A stretch of DNA of 64,000 nucleotides, from IMG/VR virus record IMGVR_UViG_3300007760_000001, positions 88,524 to 152,523 of that record, one strand, 5' to 3'. The stretch is from a virus. A program made the translations under genes and the position numbers. Position 1 is the first letter of the stretch. The number at the start of each line of letters is the position of its first letter. The notes beneath the pieces are model-generated. The model searched no databases, was not told the origin of the DNA, and was given only the letters and a program-made list of their open reading frames with translations. Shown here piece by piece: positions 34,901 to 44,500 of the stretch.

Positions 34901-37013
34901 AGGTCGCTGTTGCCGTACACACAGGTTGCCAAGACTCTGCTTGGTCAATCTGATCCCCAACCAGCATGGCGATATAGGACACATCATCAATCTGAACCCC
35001 CGCCAAAAGACGGAGATCCTTCGTGTCGTGGAAAGCGATTGCAGGACCAAGCGTAAGTCGGTTGTTGACCGTTGTGGTCGCCACCGACTCAACTCGGCCA
35101 ACCAAAGTAAATGCCGCCCCTACGGGGTTTGACTCGACCTTTTTGTACACGCCCGCAGCGAGATCGGAGGTCAGATCGGCATATCCGTCACTGGCATCTA
35201 ATTGAAGAGTGGCGTTGCCTCGAACTTCCCACCCTTGTTCGAGAGTGCCCTCGAACTTCCCACTTTGGGAATACTGAGCGTAGCTTTTCCTCGTTCGGTT
35301 GCCGTAAGGGTCGGCATTGAGAACCAACGCTGTCGGGCTGTTCAGGCTCGCCGTGTAGGTGTTATCGAACCCGATATGCCGATGAGAAACCCACTTAGGG
35401 CGCACTCGTGGTGGCTGTAATAGAGTAAGAGCAATCGGGAACCGCTCTCCTTCTTTAGAGCCGCCACCGAGGTTTTCTATCGCCAGCGTAGAACTTTGGA
35501 CTTCGGGGTTCCGTCGATGATCCCACTTGTTCAAAACCAGACCGGGGTGGTTCAACGAACGGAAAGACATTTGTGGTGTCTCGAACCAGAAGTAATCTGC
35601 CTCTACGACAATCTCCCCAACATTCATTTTCGGTACTGGCGTTTCGAGATAAATGAAGCCCAAATATGGGTTCACATCTACAACCCCAACCTCAACACCA
35701 TTAACTCGAACGGCCACGTCATTGATACCTGCGGGAGTAGCATCCCCCCACCCTTTCGTAAGAGGGCCACGGTCAACGATAATCTTGTTTTTGACTTGAT
35801 CCAAAAGACCGAAAAAGGTCGCCTTCGCCTCATGAACAAAGTTCCCGTCTTCCGAATACATTGTGTCGGAAGCCGTTAGAGACACATCCGATACAGAGAT
35901 GGAGCCGCTTGTTTCGAGTTGGACTCCTGAAGCCCAAGAAGCGGGGGCTACCATATCCTCTACGGCGGCACTAAAGACGGGGTTGCCATCCAACAGGACC
36001 GCCACATGCCCTGTGAGAGAGTTTCGTAAGACTGTGACCTGTTCTACCGCTGTCCAATCGTAGGAGAAGACGTGATCGATTTCTGGCAAACTCTCGACCC
36101 GAACTCGCTTGGTCAGCCCATCTGTTTCCAGAGCCACTGAGAGCGTCCTATGGGCATCGCTGACACGGACAGCTAAAGAAGGTGCGTCCAGATCGGCAAA
36201 CTTCACATCTGCTCGGAAAGCACTGTTCTCCCCCAACTGACCAACTGCTTCGGGATCAATGTAGAAAGACCACCCATAGGAATCGCCTTCGTTTGCTTCC
36301 ATCAGGAAATGACTTCCCTCAAAGAGGGTGCTCATGCCCGATCCGAACTCGTCGGCAAAGTCAGGGAGGTCGTTTGGTCGGTATTGAATCGCCCGTGAGG
36401 GGCCTACTGTGAGTTCATAGGTGGCTTCGGTAAGCCCTCGGCAAAAGAGCTTGGTTTTCTTGCTCTTGTGTCCGACCCCTATCACTAAGGGTGTGACGGG
36501 GTACTCCGTAGAGATCACATAATGGTCAAGGTTGTCTTTGCCTTCCGCTAAAGGCTGATCAAATAAAACCGCAAGCTGGTTTCCCGGCTGCGGCTTTATT
36601 TTAATATCGAGTTCGTTCCCATGAGCTAAAAACAGACCTGAACTGGAACCCGCTCCGAGAGGGTAAGAGGGGTTGTTCTCTAAATCGTAAAAGCTCTTGC
36701 AAGTTAGGGTGTAGGGGCTGCCAAGCGTGGTTCCGCTATGCTTAATCTGTACGGTTTTCGGGTGATTGCCCTTTGGCCGAATCCCCTGAATAGTGGGGAT
36801 TCGTCCGAAGTTGGATGTGATCTCCCAATTATCGGGGTCTAAAAAGGCTTTAGTGACCAGAACTGGCTCACTAAACGTGACTTCTAAGATCCGACCTGTC
36901 AGAGAAACGACAGAGACGACTTCGGGCCTCCCTGTGTCCAGAGACCCGTAGGGGTCGGAGCCATATGGCCCCGTTCCATATCCCTTACCATTCTTATGCG
37001 GATCACTACTCAT
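31992..37013 (-). CDS. Multidomain adhesin-like virion protein, 1673 aa (SbsA/Ig-like and LamG-like domains)
   Basis: The start is ATG 37013. Residues 1-28 are Gly/Tyr-rich (GYGTGPYGSDPYGS). Residues about 30-125 and 130-208 look like SbsA-type Ig-like domains (LEVTFSEPV, then DNWEI; LAVLFDQPL, then LDHYVIS and YELTVG). A concanavalin/LamG-like beta-sandwich lies at about 218-378 (AVLLDGNPVF) and a second at about 1045-1175 (RLKFNYATF, KLILTSDG, HHYKVVVDT, ILYVDGVEV). At about 715-775 there is a 'GLRVVVPDGSQTGHYTV' unit like those in the gpI-like and 4164-residue proteins. The C-terminus carries a Gly-rich stretch (GGGAPGAFLTLGGGG, about 1525-1560). LamG and Ig-like domains usually bind glycans or proteins, so surface adhesion to the host is likely (inference). 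There is no signal peptide, consistent with a virion protein assembled in the cytoplasm. Confidence 0.75.
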   Translation of the reverse strand: MSSDPHKNGKGYGTGPYGSDPYGSLDTGRPEVVSVVSLTGRILEVTFSEPVLVTKAFLDPDNWEITSNFGRIPTIQGIRPKGNHPKTVQIKHSGTTLGSPYTLTCKSFYDLENNPSYPLGAGSSSGLFLAHGNELDIKIKPQPGNQLAVLFDQPLAEGKDNLDHYVISTEYPVTPLVIGVGHKSKKTKLFCRGLTEATYELTVGPSRAIQYRPNDLPDFADEFGSGMSTLFEGSHFLMEANEGDSYGWSFYIDPEAVGQLGENSAFRADVKFADLDAPSLAVRVSDAHRTLSVALETDGLTKRVRVESLPEIDHVFSYDWTAVEQVTVLRNSLTGHVAVLLDGNPVFSAAVEDMVAPASWASGVQLETSGSISVSDVSLTASDTMYSEDGNFVHEAKATFFGLLDQVKNKIIVDRGPLTKGWGDATPAGINDVAVRVNGVEVGVVDVNPYLGFIYLETPVPKMNVGEIVVEADYFWFETPQMSFRSLNHPGLVLNKWDHRRNPEVQSSTLAIENLGGGSKEGERFPIALTLLQPPRVRPKWVSHRHIGFDNTYTASLNSPTALVLNADPYGNRTRKSYAQYSQSGKFEGTLEQGWEVRGNATLQLDASDGYADLTSDLAAGVYKKVESNPVGAAFTLVGRVESVATTTVNNRLTLGPAIAFHDTKDLRLLAGVQIDDVSYIAMLVGDQIDQAESWQPVCTATATFLSGGRMEIQAADLPELFYVGLRVVVPDGSQTGHYTVTAIEKLSTGNYWLSVTPDFPADVKLWGGGFAEVYFEIPWQETRFNFHLVGRADNEPIGVAFTGAVSFSATVDIPSINAHVLYSAGTTPLDLTDQDGRGEILFGNLVAGGNSRWDFVRYLTVPDDYNITSIGHLEALTLHELPTEQTLWRATSAYGLAEPLIDDRLSLQAIGGPQKTGFEKLDALIPEMAGVEVSSVFKVESPTSWGDAGIRITGPNHDVMVCTIPYRGEYEPGESVLWSSIEPDAEPEMFIAASASLIGGQSLEDQGWQEQGEFEYLFEGLSINLSKAERVLGSFVNELPYEGVTSARVLEARLKFNYATFNDLDDAGIVLGMDVGDRSVALLFANGKLILTSDGVNYLAFAIFDWLDGQEHHYKVVVDTQAFVPKAILYVDGVEVAQANLADFDPSSTNVRAYLVGFGAPEWNLDLYSFHVRELPPPDLKRTLGIWKGGDPELLSSWETPRDSDGHVVEMGWDEEITTMVVIDPGWGASLMRPDLPPPDGYVGDGRTSRHDPTGAWATVEWEHLPILRTSISTIHFGMQNSGSLATSVWDNFRYRVYIQENEDRVPPRMAILNRWNVLSSGEYTGDITVENVRVKVRKDTLRLRDANIRAKRIFHVAVNGDQLANSSWTFDQTAQTITIQDLEFPNQSTAEVAFSPGRPITKTYLLNQPLKDGITKLNEGTPPYLLTQLGKLQRALAGEAPREDEIIDLISEDPDFASQDPTTLVEFSHESAYSSVDFFQVEDGNETGLISTLDDGIAPAKGLAEIDLQGRMFVEVAAPPPAYPFEQGGGAPGAFLTLGGGGDALSGTLGGGEVQGAVTWPSAPSRPTGKPSLVSVRTFWDLRTDAGTGSPPPFSEESFPQPIISSLEYEMLVGAGFSRLGPWGGIEALAPISMLNGGSLPSGMVLFGGASLPEPSHIRRSFNEGSGVWED

Positions 37014-37017
37014 ACAA

Positions 37018-37031
37018 AGCCTCTAAAGGCT
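37018..37031 (-). promoter_or_regulatory. Small hairpin covering the ribosome binding site of the 1673-residue gene
   Basis: AGCCT (37018-37022) and AGGCT (37027-37031) pair around a 4-base loop, just upstream of ATG 37013. On the mRNA the purine-rich part of the likely binding site (AGAGGC) is inside the stem and loop. This could lower or regulate initiation at this large gene. A 5-bp stem is short, so the effect may be small. Confidence 0.35.
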
Positions 37032-37062
37032 GAGTAGAATAGCCTCACAACCGACTAACGGA

Positions 37063-38037
37063 TTATAGGATCACCCACTTTGAAGAACCGTCACCACCCT
37101 CATCAGGATCACTGAATGAGGTACAAAGCAAGTGGACCGTAGCGTTATCTGAAAGCTCTACGGGGTCAGCAGACCCGTTGATCTCACCGCCAGCAACCGT
37201 GACTTCAACCATTCGACCAGTTTCCAAGCCATCATCTACGATGAAACAATGTCGGCCTACGGTGACTTCACCGCCCAAGGTGAGTTCAACAGCGCAAACT
37301 TCCGAACCGTCCCCTGCGAGTGACCAAGCTCCCATCAAGAACACAACCGTACCGTCCGACAAATCGATTGCTTTAGTAGTGCTGTCACATACTTCCGTTA
37401 CGATTTCTTCTGGTGAACAAAGTGCGGCTTCGTGACCACCTTCTTCCACAGACGCTTGCATTGCGAAATGTGCGTCGGTAGCAGGCATGTAGTCTTCGTC
37501 TTCAGGTAATCCGTGCTCCGCTGATGCGGGGATGAAAGTTAGGACTTCACCGCCCGCCAGACTTGAAGGGTCGGCTTCAACATCGGTAAGACCGTCTAAG
37601 GCAACGGGGTCTCCACCTGCGGGGGCATCTTGGGCTGACCAATCGCCAGCACCAGAACCGTCTCCACCTGCGGGATCCCAGACCCACTGAAGAATTTTGC
37701 CGTCAGCGGCTTCTTGGGCCGCAGCATCCAAATCCGCCATCGGATCTTGGAGTGGCATCCCTTGGTTGATGGCATACCAACCAGCCCCGTCCAGGCCGTC
37801 GTGGTCGTAGCTAAGGATCAAACCAGTATCGGTAACATCTCCAAGAAGCGTGTAATGGGTGTCGGTGAGATTGATCATCTCCGAGACACCACCGCCGCCA
37901 GAGTCATCCGTGCCGGGTTGGAAAACAATAATACCGTCGCCTATATCGACGGCTTTAAGAACTTGACCTTCAGTTGCCCCTTCGGGTTCAACGAGATCGA
38001 GGCGTTCTTGTAATGAACGAGTTAGAAAATGTGACAT
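37063..38037 (-). CDS. Short tail-fibre protein, 324 aa
   Basis: I start at ATG 38037 because AGAGGGG precedes it with correct spacing; an alternative start 42 bases upstream has no such site. The protein is very acidic. It contains fibre-type repeats: DGKILQW followed by a GDW element at about 120-150, and LDGLTDVEADPSSLAGGEVLTF at about 160-181. The last 95 residues (VTVGRHCFIVDDG, GEINGSADPVELSDNATVHLL, ending KWVIL) align with the C-terminus of the next protein upstream (38131-40047: TEGRRFFITDETG, STINGNPNDLILKNRAAVQII, ending EWYIF). The two therefore share a C-terminal domain, probably a trimeric fibre head or folding domain. The gene is followed 49 bases later by the 1673-residue adhesin. 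No enzymatic motif is visible. Confidence 0.75.
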   Translation of the reverse strand: MSHFLTRSLQERLDLVEPEGATEGQVLKAVDIGDGIIVFQPGTDDSGGGGVSEMINLTDTHYTLLGDVTDTGLILSYDHDGLDGAGWYAINQGMPLQDPMADLDAAAQEAADGKILQWVWDPAGGDGSGAGDWSAQDAPAGGDPVALDGLTDVEADPSSLAGGEVLTFIPASAEHGLPEDEDYMPATDAHFAMQASVEEGGHEAALCSPEEIVTEVCDSTTKAIDLSDGTVVFLMGAWSLAGDGSEVCAVELTLGGEVTVGRHCFIVDDGLETGRMVEVTVAGGEINGSADPVELSDNATVHLLCTSFSDPDEGGDGSSKWVIL

Positions 38038-38043
38038 TATTAG

Positions 38044-38050
38044 CCCCTCT
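38044..38050 (-). promoter_or_regulatory. Ribosome binding site AGAGGGG deciding the start at 38037
   Basis: On the minus strand AGAGGGG ends six bases before ATG 38037. The longer reading frame to 38079 has no comparable site at a suitable distance, and its extra 14 residues have no counterpart in the fibre motifs. Confidence 0.7.
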
Positions 38051-38090
38051 GAGTATATGAAATTGGCATCAGGGGACATGCCCCTCTCAT

Positions 38091-38100
38091 AGATAAGGGA
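38091..38100 (-). promoter_or_regulatory. Possible promoter element TCCCTTATCT
   Basis: This lies in the 93-base gap between the beta-helix spike gene and the 324-residue fibre gene, 54 bases before ATG 38037. It resembles CCTTTATAGT at 2214 and CCCTTATACT at 10071. Just upstream on the transcribed strand is TCTATATTTG (about 38102-38111), a 10-mer that also occurs in the 2140-2291 leader. The 5-bp AGGGG/CCCCT hairpin at 38071-38085 lacks a T-run. Confidence 0.25.
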
Positions 38101-38130
38101 CCAAATATAGAAACTTGATTGACGACTATT

Positions 38131-40047
38131 TTAGAAGATATACCATTCCAGCAAGCCATCCTCGGTCAAACCAGCAGAAATAATTTGCACCGCTGCACGA
38201 TTTTTTAAGATCAAGTCGTTCGGGTTGCCATTAATTGTGGAAGTGTCCCCTTCCAGTGCCTTGGGCCGCACCAAAACCCGCCCCAAACCAGTTTCATCTG
38301 TAATGAAAAAGCGGCGACCTTCGGTAACTTCCTCCTCCAAGTGTGGCAAAACGACAACATGATCGGTATCTGTTTCGGTTTTCACACCAATATAGATATC
38401 TTCGGGTTGGCAAGTGTGGCTCCCTTCAACCACCGTGCGGGGAATGTTGTGTAGTCCAACCGCAGTAAGGGAACTAACCAGAACTTCTACGGCGGATAGC
38501 CGCACTTCAGCCTCGGCCAATGAGGTTTGGAGGGCCAAGATTTCAGCTTGCGCTGTGTTGAGTTCATTACCAAGAACAGTTTCGAGTGAGGTCAGGTCGT
38601 CATCAAAGGCGAGCTTGTTTTCGTCAACATGCACCCGACCCGCCACATCAGACCAAACAGAGGGTTCGGTGTTTACGGGTGGTTGGGCTTCTTGATGGGT
38701 CAGTCGAACAGCCCCATCAATAACGATGTTCCCCGTCTCCACATGCTCTGGCATTTCAACGGAAGAGACACGCAAACTCGGTACGCCCATTGTGGGGTCG
38801 TAGCTGTACTGACCCGTAAGCTCCGAATGGAGGATATGTGTTTCCCCTCCCAATTCTGGATTGAGAGTTGAAGGGTCAACCAAAAGAGAGGTGGTTGTTG
38901 AAATGAGCTTGGAGTTCGAGACGGATAGGGTTCCTGATGAGTGGATCGCCGCCCCGTCTACATGAAGGGAAGTGATTGTGGATCGCCGCACATTAGCTGT
39001 GGCGGCCCCGTCAAAAATATGAATCCCTTCCGCACCATCAATCGTACAGTTGTCTACGAAGACTTCGCCGCTCCCATGAACAGCCAACGCACACCGACCG
39101 GCATTAGCATCTGCGATATTAGTTAGGGTAGTGCCTTGAAGGGTTGCTGTACCCCCCAAAACTTCTACGCACGGCCCTTGTGAAGCCCCGTTTGCATAAC
39201 GAACCACATGACATTGGATAAGGTTTACGGGGCCATCTATGGAGAGGAACCCTTCTTCCATCGCCACATCTTCAGAGTAAAATGTGATTCCGTGGAACCA
39301 TCCGCCCGCTAACTGGTGCATTTCTCCTTCGGCGGTGTTTTCAATTTTCACCACACCTTTTGAAGGCATCCCGATTAGATTGATCCCTACAGGAACATTC
39401 AAATCCTCAACATATCGGCCAGGTCGGAGCACAATCGTCCAAGTGTTGTCGATGTCTGCACCAATACCGCCAACACCGCCCGCAACAGCGAAATCCACGG
39501 CCTCTTGAATACTATAGAAATCAGCGTGGCCTTCGGCGGTTTCGGTGTTCTGATCGTTTTCGCTATCTTTCCCACGGTTTGCGTCTACATAAAGAAGCCG
39601 CCCACTGGCCGAAAGCCGTGACACATGGGCCAGCAATTCCCTCAAGTTGTGGTTTTGATCTAAAGCCCAACCCGCACCCGTCGCATCAGAAGGGATCGTT
39701 GAGTCCCCCATCTGTTCGCCACCAGCGACTAACTTGAGAGATCCAAACTTTGTGAGTGACCGTAAGCGCAAATACTGCTGATCTTCGGCTTCCGTGCCGG
39801 GATCTACCACCAAGCGAATAAGGTACGGACCTTCGTTGTCTACCGTAAACTCACAGTAGTTATCAGCGACCGTCAGTTCGGCTTCTGACTCGTTCGGGGT
39901 GTAGGCAAGCTCCCAAGAGTATTCAAATAGAGCGGCATCGTCAGACGTACAACGAACCACATCCCCCGTGCGTAAATCATCTCGACTACTACCAAGGGTT
40001 GCTGTCGTTTCATCCCCATTCAACATTGTCTGAATATTAGCTGCCAT
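38131..40047 (-). CDS. Tailspike-like protein, 638 aa, with parallel beta-helix
   Basis: The start at ATG 40047 follows GGAG/GGAGAG. Residues 1-95 resemble an Ig/PKD-like domain (DVVRCTSD, FEYSWELAYT, GPYLIRLVVDPG). From about 150 the sequence reads LLYVDANRGKD, SIQEAVDFA and TWTIVLRPGRYVEDLNVP, the usual opening of pectate-lyase-type beta-helix spikes. Short repeated coils follow to about 440 (CTIDGAEGIHIFDGA, STITSLHVDGAAIHSSGTL). A coiled coil lies at about 483-530 (LTSLETVLGNELNTAQAEI). The last 95 residues share a domain with the 324-residue fibre. Such spikes bind or cut surface polysaccharides, but I cannot identify catalytic residues, so enzymatic activity is not claimed. It is the first gene after the baseplate wedge set, the usual place of receptor-binding proteins. 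Confidence 0.85.
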   Translation of the reverse strand: MAANIQTMLNGDETTATLGSSRDDLRTGDVVRCTSDDAALFEYSWELAYTPNESEAELTVADNYCEFTVDNEGPYLIRLVVDPGTEAEDQQYLRLRSLTKFGSLKLVAGGEQMGDSTIPSDATGAGWALDQNHNLRELLAHVSRLSASGRLLYVDANRGKDSENDQNTETAEGHADFYSIQEAVDFAVAGGVGGIGADIDNTWTIVLRPGRYVEDLNVPVGINLIGMPSKGVVKIENTAEGEMHQLAGGWFHGITFYSEDVAMEEGFLSIDGPVNLIQCHVVRYANGASQGPCVEVLGGTATLQGTTLTNIADANAGRCALAVHGSGEVFVDNCTIDGAEGIHIFDGAATANVRRSTITSLHVDGAAIHSSGTLSVSNSKLISTTTSLLVDPSTLNPELGGETHILHSELTGQYSYDPTMGVPSLRVSSVEMPEHVETGNIVIDGAVRLTHQEAQPPVNTEPSVWSDVAGRVHVDENKLAFDDDLTSLETVLGNELNTAQAEILALQTSLAEAEVRLSAVEVLVSSLTAVGLHNIPRTVVEGSHTCQPEDIYIGVKTETDTDHVVVLPHLEEEVTEGRRFFITDETGLGRVLVRPKALEGDTSTINGNPNDLILKNRAAVQIISAGLTEDGLLEWYIF

Positions 40048-40059
40048 CTCTCCGCTCCA

Positions 40060-41580
40060 CTACAGATAAAATTGATCTGATACGTTCTCAGACTCTACAC
40101 GTTTGGGAAGGGTAGCTCCGAGCCGATCCACCCCCACTTCGTAGTCCTGAACATCAACTTGGTAAGGCATCCACGGACGGATTTCGAGAATCGATTGAGC
40201 GATCTGAAGCTCATGCGACTCCCACGGCCCCTTTCCTGGCAAGCCGCCTTTGATCCCAAGCACCATCTCAATCCGATATTGGCCTTTATTTGGACCCTCT
40301 AAAAACTCGAAAATCTCATCCTCAACAATCGTACCCAAGTCCACATTTTCGCTGGTCCCAAGGTATTCCATCGACTGATCTTGCACTTTCCCATCCGTCA
40401 CCACAGCGAAACCGACCAGCCCAGTTGGGATGGTTTTATAGGCTCGACCAACACTATCTGTAGGATAGGGAAGCCTATGGACCTCCTTCACGGCATACTT
40501 GCCCTTGTTGGGGCCAGATGAGATTTCTATGGGTGACCCTGGCAAAACGCTGAGAAAGTCCTTGTGGGGGTCAATTAGAAAACCTTTATTAGTTTCGGAG
40601 GTTTTAGCCTCTCCAGTGATGCTTTTCGCACCTCTCCAATTCTTGCGTAAATCTTCATACTTCCATGAGAAATAATCCCATGTCGGGTCGTCCTGAAAGA
40701 CTTCTCCAAAGAACTCCACGAACATATGCCGATACTGGTACAGCAGATGGGCGGGCTTTAGGGCTTTCAGGATCAGTTTAATGTTGTGCTGAAGAATAAA
40801 CGGGGCTTCGGGAAACTCTTGAACATAGTCGTGGGTGTGTTCAGTACGGTCAGCGGCCACATACGGTTGGATCACGAAATCCGTAACGGTGTGGCAATGG
40901 TAATCCTCCGACCCATCTGAAGAATAAACCCCATAGGTTTTGCCGTTCCCTTCCGAATTCACTCGGATACGGTGCCAGTGGTCGTCCTCTTGCCCTGTGT
41001 GTTTGAGAGCAACCGCATTGACCTCGATTTCAAACTGATCTTCTAAACCGACCCCCGACCCTGGTTTCCGCTCAAAGGCTACGGTTTCGACAATATCCAC
41101 ACCAAGATCCGCTAAGAGGCCAACACCTTCTTCCACAGGATCTTTTCGGGAACCTTCCAGCAACAGAACAACCATCTCTCGGAGAAAGTCTCGCATGGAG
41201 ATATCTCCATCGAGTTCAATCAATTCTGAATGTGGACGCATAGAATCGGGGAAAACCACCCGACCAAGGATCTGATAAAGAAATTCGGACCTCGTAAGGT
41301 CGAACTTCATATCATCCACATTTAGCTCCATCTCAACTTGGAATTCCGCAAGCTGTTTGGCTATGGCCCTAAAAAGATTGGAGTACAGCGGTCCCTGAAC
41401 CTGTGAAACATAGTTTGATGGCAAGCGTTTCAGGAACAGCCGCATAATGGCATCCTCAATCGCCCGCCTTCTTACGTTTGAGGTTTGGCCCTCTGGTGTA
41501 ATTTGAGCGGGGTTTTCAACCCTGCTCAAAAGACGATTTCCTACATACCGAGGCTTCTTTTTGTCATCATCGTAAGCCAT
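40060..41580 (-). CDS. Baseplate wedge/tail protein I-like, 506 aa
   Basis: The ATG (41580-41578) overlaps the TAA of baseplate J (TAATG). Its place directly after J matches gene I in P2/Mu-type phages, where gpI completes the wedge with J and holds fibres. The N-terminus (IEDAIMRLFLKRLPSNYVSQVQ, FRAIAKQLAEFQVEMELNVDDM) has the helical form of tail protein I family members. At 506 residues it is much longer than P2 gpI (under 200 residues). The extra part includes two related units, IEISSGPNKGKYAVKEV and FEFLEGPNKGQYRIEMV, which look like a duplicated small beta-barrel. Similar 'xG-xxGxYxV' units recur in the 4164-residue and 1673-residue proteins. Function is assigned from position and N-terminal resemblance, not from a catalytic motif. 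Confidence 0.65.
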   Translation of the reverse strand: MAYDDDKKKPRYVGNRLLSRVENPAQITPEGQTSNVRRRAIEDAIMRLFLKRLPSNYVSQVQGPLYSNLFRAIAKQLAEFQVEMELNVDDMKFDLTRSEFLYQILGRVVFPDSMRPHSELIELDGDISMRDFLREMVVLLLEGSRKDPVEEGVGLLADLGVDIVETVAFERKPGSGVGLEDQFEIEVNAVALKHTGQEDDHWHRIRVNSEGNGKTYGVYSSDGSEDYHCHTVTDFVIQPYVAADRTEHTHDYVQEFPEAPFILQHNIKLILKALKPAHLLYQYRHMFVEFFGEVFQDDPTWDYFSWKYEDLRKNWRGAKSITGEAKTSETNKGFLIDPHKDFLSVLPGSPIEISSGPNKGKYAVKEVHRLPYPTDSVGRAYKTIPTGLVGFAVVTDGKVQDQSMEYLGTSENVDLGTIVEDEIFEFLEGPNKGQYRIEMVLGIKGGLPGKGPWESHELQIAQSILEIRPWMPYQVDVQDYEVGVDRLGATLPKRVESENVSDQFYL

Positions 41581-44500
41581 TAGTAGCTCCTACCTCGATA
41601 AGACACGTCTGTGGGCTGATCCTCGTCAAATGACAGAGTGATCTCACCAATCTCGAAATAAGAGGACGGACTACACTGCAAATCCGAAACACCGCTGTCC
41701 CCCGCACTTGCATAGGTAGCGGTGAAGGAATGGTCTAAAGGAGAAGCCCCTACGGGTAAGCTGATCAGGATCTTATTGCCCGTAAGCTCTTTGCGACGGG
41801 CTGCGATTTCTTCATCGGTCACATAGCCTTGCGCTCGAATCGTCACATCGTCCGAATAGTTCGGGATCGGGAGGCCGTTTTCGCCAATGATATAAGACTG
41901 ATCTACTTGACCCCCAATAAGTTGAGGGAACACATCAATTAGGTCCGTTGAAAAACCGTCCTTCTCAATCATCCTATAAACGCCATACTCTGCCCCACCT
42001 CCCACAGTGGTCGTGTGGTTCAAAGTCTCGTGGAGAAGGAATACGCTTGCCCCCCCAGTTGACCAATCAAGAAGAAGGGAATGGTCGCCCGCTTGGTCGG
42101 AAGCCAAGCTCTCTTGGATAACGTAGGAGCCGTCCGATAAGGTCATCTTCGTCATTGGTAAAACGACATAAGAGACACCTGCCGCACTATCAATCGCCTC
42201 TACAACATCAGATTGACGGATAGGGTCGCCCATTTGCAGCCCCGCAAACAGGGTTGCCAGCGAGTACCTAACAGATGCGTCTACGGTCGATGCCGCTTGC
42301 CCTCTTGTCGTAACTACCGTGGCCGAAATGTCTACTTGGATTGGGATCGATTCTTTGATCAAGACATCGGCGGCGAGATGTTTCATCCCATCGATAGTCT
42401 CTTGGGTAGTCGCAACGATTAGGTTGCTTGTGTATTTCACCGTAAAGTTCTCATCGTGCTTATAGCTGATGAGAACGGTGTCTCCATCCCCGATTTCTTG
42501 TCCTTCAATACGCTTGATCGCTATGGGAGTGGTTTGATCCCCTTCTATGATTGTGTAGTCGAAAACCCCAGACGGATCATAAGGGCCTCGGTATTCGGTC
42601 GCCCCGTCCTCAGATGTGACTTTAATGGTTAGATTGATCCCACCAAGGTTCGAGAGGTATTCGATATACTCCCCGACCAAAACATGAGACTCATCCTCCA
42701 CCTCAATCAGTTCGCCCGTGGGTACAACAACATCTTCGCTGGCTTCCACAGGGGCAGTGACTTGAACGTAGTCCCCCGCTTCGGCAGAGAACCCCAAAGT
42801 AGTTGGGGGAGTCGCACGAGTAAGGGTGTACACACTGGGATCAAGCTCACCCGCAACTGTGCCCGTCATCGAAAGGATATCAGACACCGGCTGCCGCCCG
42901 AAAACATAGGCGGAACCCGTTCGGTAGCGATAATCCCCCAACACCACATCCCCGAAATCGACCGATGGCTGGTCAATATCTGTCGAAAGCGTGATGACGT
43001 TGTACGAAGAGATTTCTACATCAGTGAGGTCGAAGTATTCCCCCGTGGAAGCGTTTACTAACCCCAACTTAGGAACTTCATAGTTCAGCATTTCCATAAG
43101 CGGATTCTCAAGGGACAGATTGTCGTCAAGAACACGGAATGTCAGACTGTCTAAATGGACCAATTCAAACTGAACGTCCTGTTTCGTCTCGAAAGTGAAC
43201 GCAAAAGTATCTGCTATGTTGGTGTCTGTGGTCCCTCGGACCCACACATCCACCTTTCCTCCCAAATGTTTATTGTAATCGGGATCAAAGTCCCGCCTCA
43301 TCAGGTCATCCCCCGCAGCCACGCAAAGGGCTTCTTGCACCCCTGCGATTGAAGCAACCGCTTGGTAGTAGCCTCGTTTTGTGCCTGTATCGATTGAGGC
43401 TATTTTTACGAGAGTTCGATTTGCCAGAACACCATTTGATTCGCCCGAAGCCCCCCCATAAGTGGGGGCATCATTAGTCACAGAAAGCCCTTGGATTGGA
43501 GTGGTGCTAAGTTCACCGGAATTTAGGTTCCCGCCCTCTCCGGTATTCAAAGCGACGACCCCCACCTTGACGGAATACCGCTTAGTGGTGGGGTCGTAGT
43601 ACGAAGAGGCATCCTCATAAGGGATAGAAGCGGAAGATGTTGTTAAAAAGGTTGTAGAACCCCCCTTCACTCTTGATCCCAATGGGATGAATAGGGTTGT
43701 GAGCACTTCAGATGTATAAAAAGTGGCTTCGCCCCTTGCTTTCAACCCGCTCCTTCGAGCGACCCCATAATTTGCTGCCATCTTATCAAAACACCCGTCG
43801 ATCAGCGGCTGCACTGCTTCGGGCGATCCGAAATGGAAAGCGTTTGCTAATGCGGTTTTATATGGGGACTCCGACGCTTGGATGCTGGAACCAACTCCAA
43901 AAGGGTCATCGATTTCCAGCAAGGTATGAAAAGACGAGGATCGGTGAAGAAAGTCCACCAACATTCGGATTCGTTGAGCTTCGCTAATGTAGGGGTCAAC
44001 AATCACATCCCGCAAAATGGTCCCCGGATGAAAAGAGACATCTGGGTTCGCTAAATAGATGTTCGCCGCCACATCAGACAGAAGCATCTCTTTAGTGACG
44101 GTGGGGATAAGTCCTGATTGAGCAAGAACGGGCTGTGGTTTGGCTTCCACTTCAACGGAATATGCGGACTCATATTCAACCCCGTTCGGGTCCATATAGA
44201 CCGATGTCGCCACATAATAGAGAGGATCAGCATCTTCCGTAGCGAGAAAGTCATTGTTAGAAATCGTTGCGGGCGTGTTGTTTGGGCCGCCTGTGCGGGA
44301 ATGGGCAAAAGAGTAGTTATTCGTTCGTGTGTACTTCTCCACTTTCATCTGCAACCGCAGCTTATCCATGAGGTCGTCTACAACCATGACCTCATCCACT
44401 TCTCGTGAAATCACCTCTTGTGTTCCAAAATCTGCTTGTTGTGCGATGATTTGAAGCACCTGAGGAGACTTCAAAAGATTTCCGTCCTCATCTCGTGTGA

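Noticed and set aside
38071-38085. Terminator from the AGGGG/CCCCT hairpin
   Set aside because: The stem is only five base pairs and no T-run follows on either strand.
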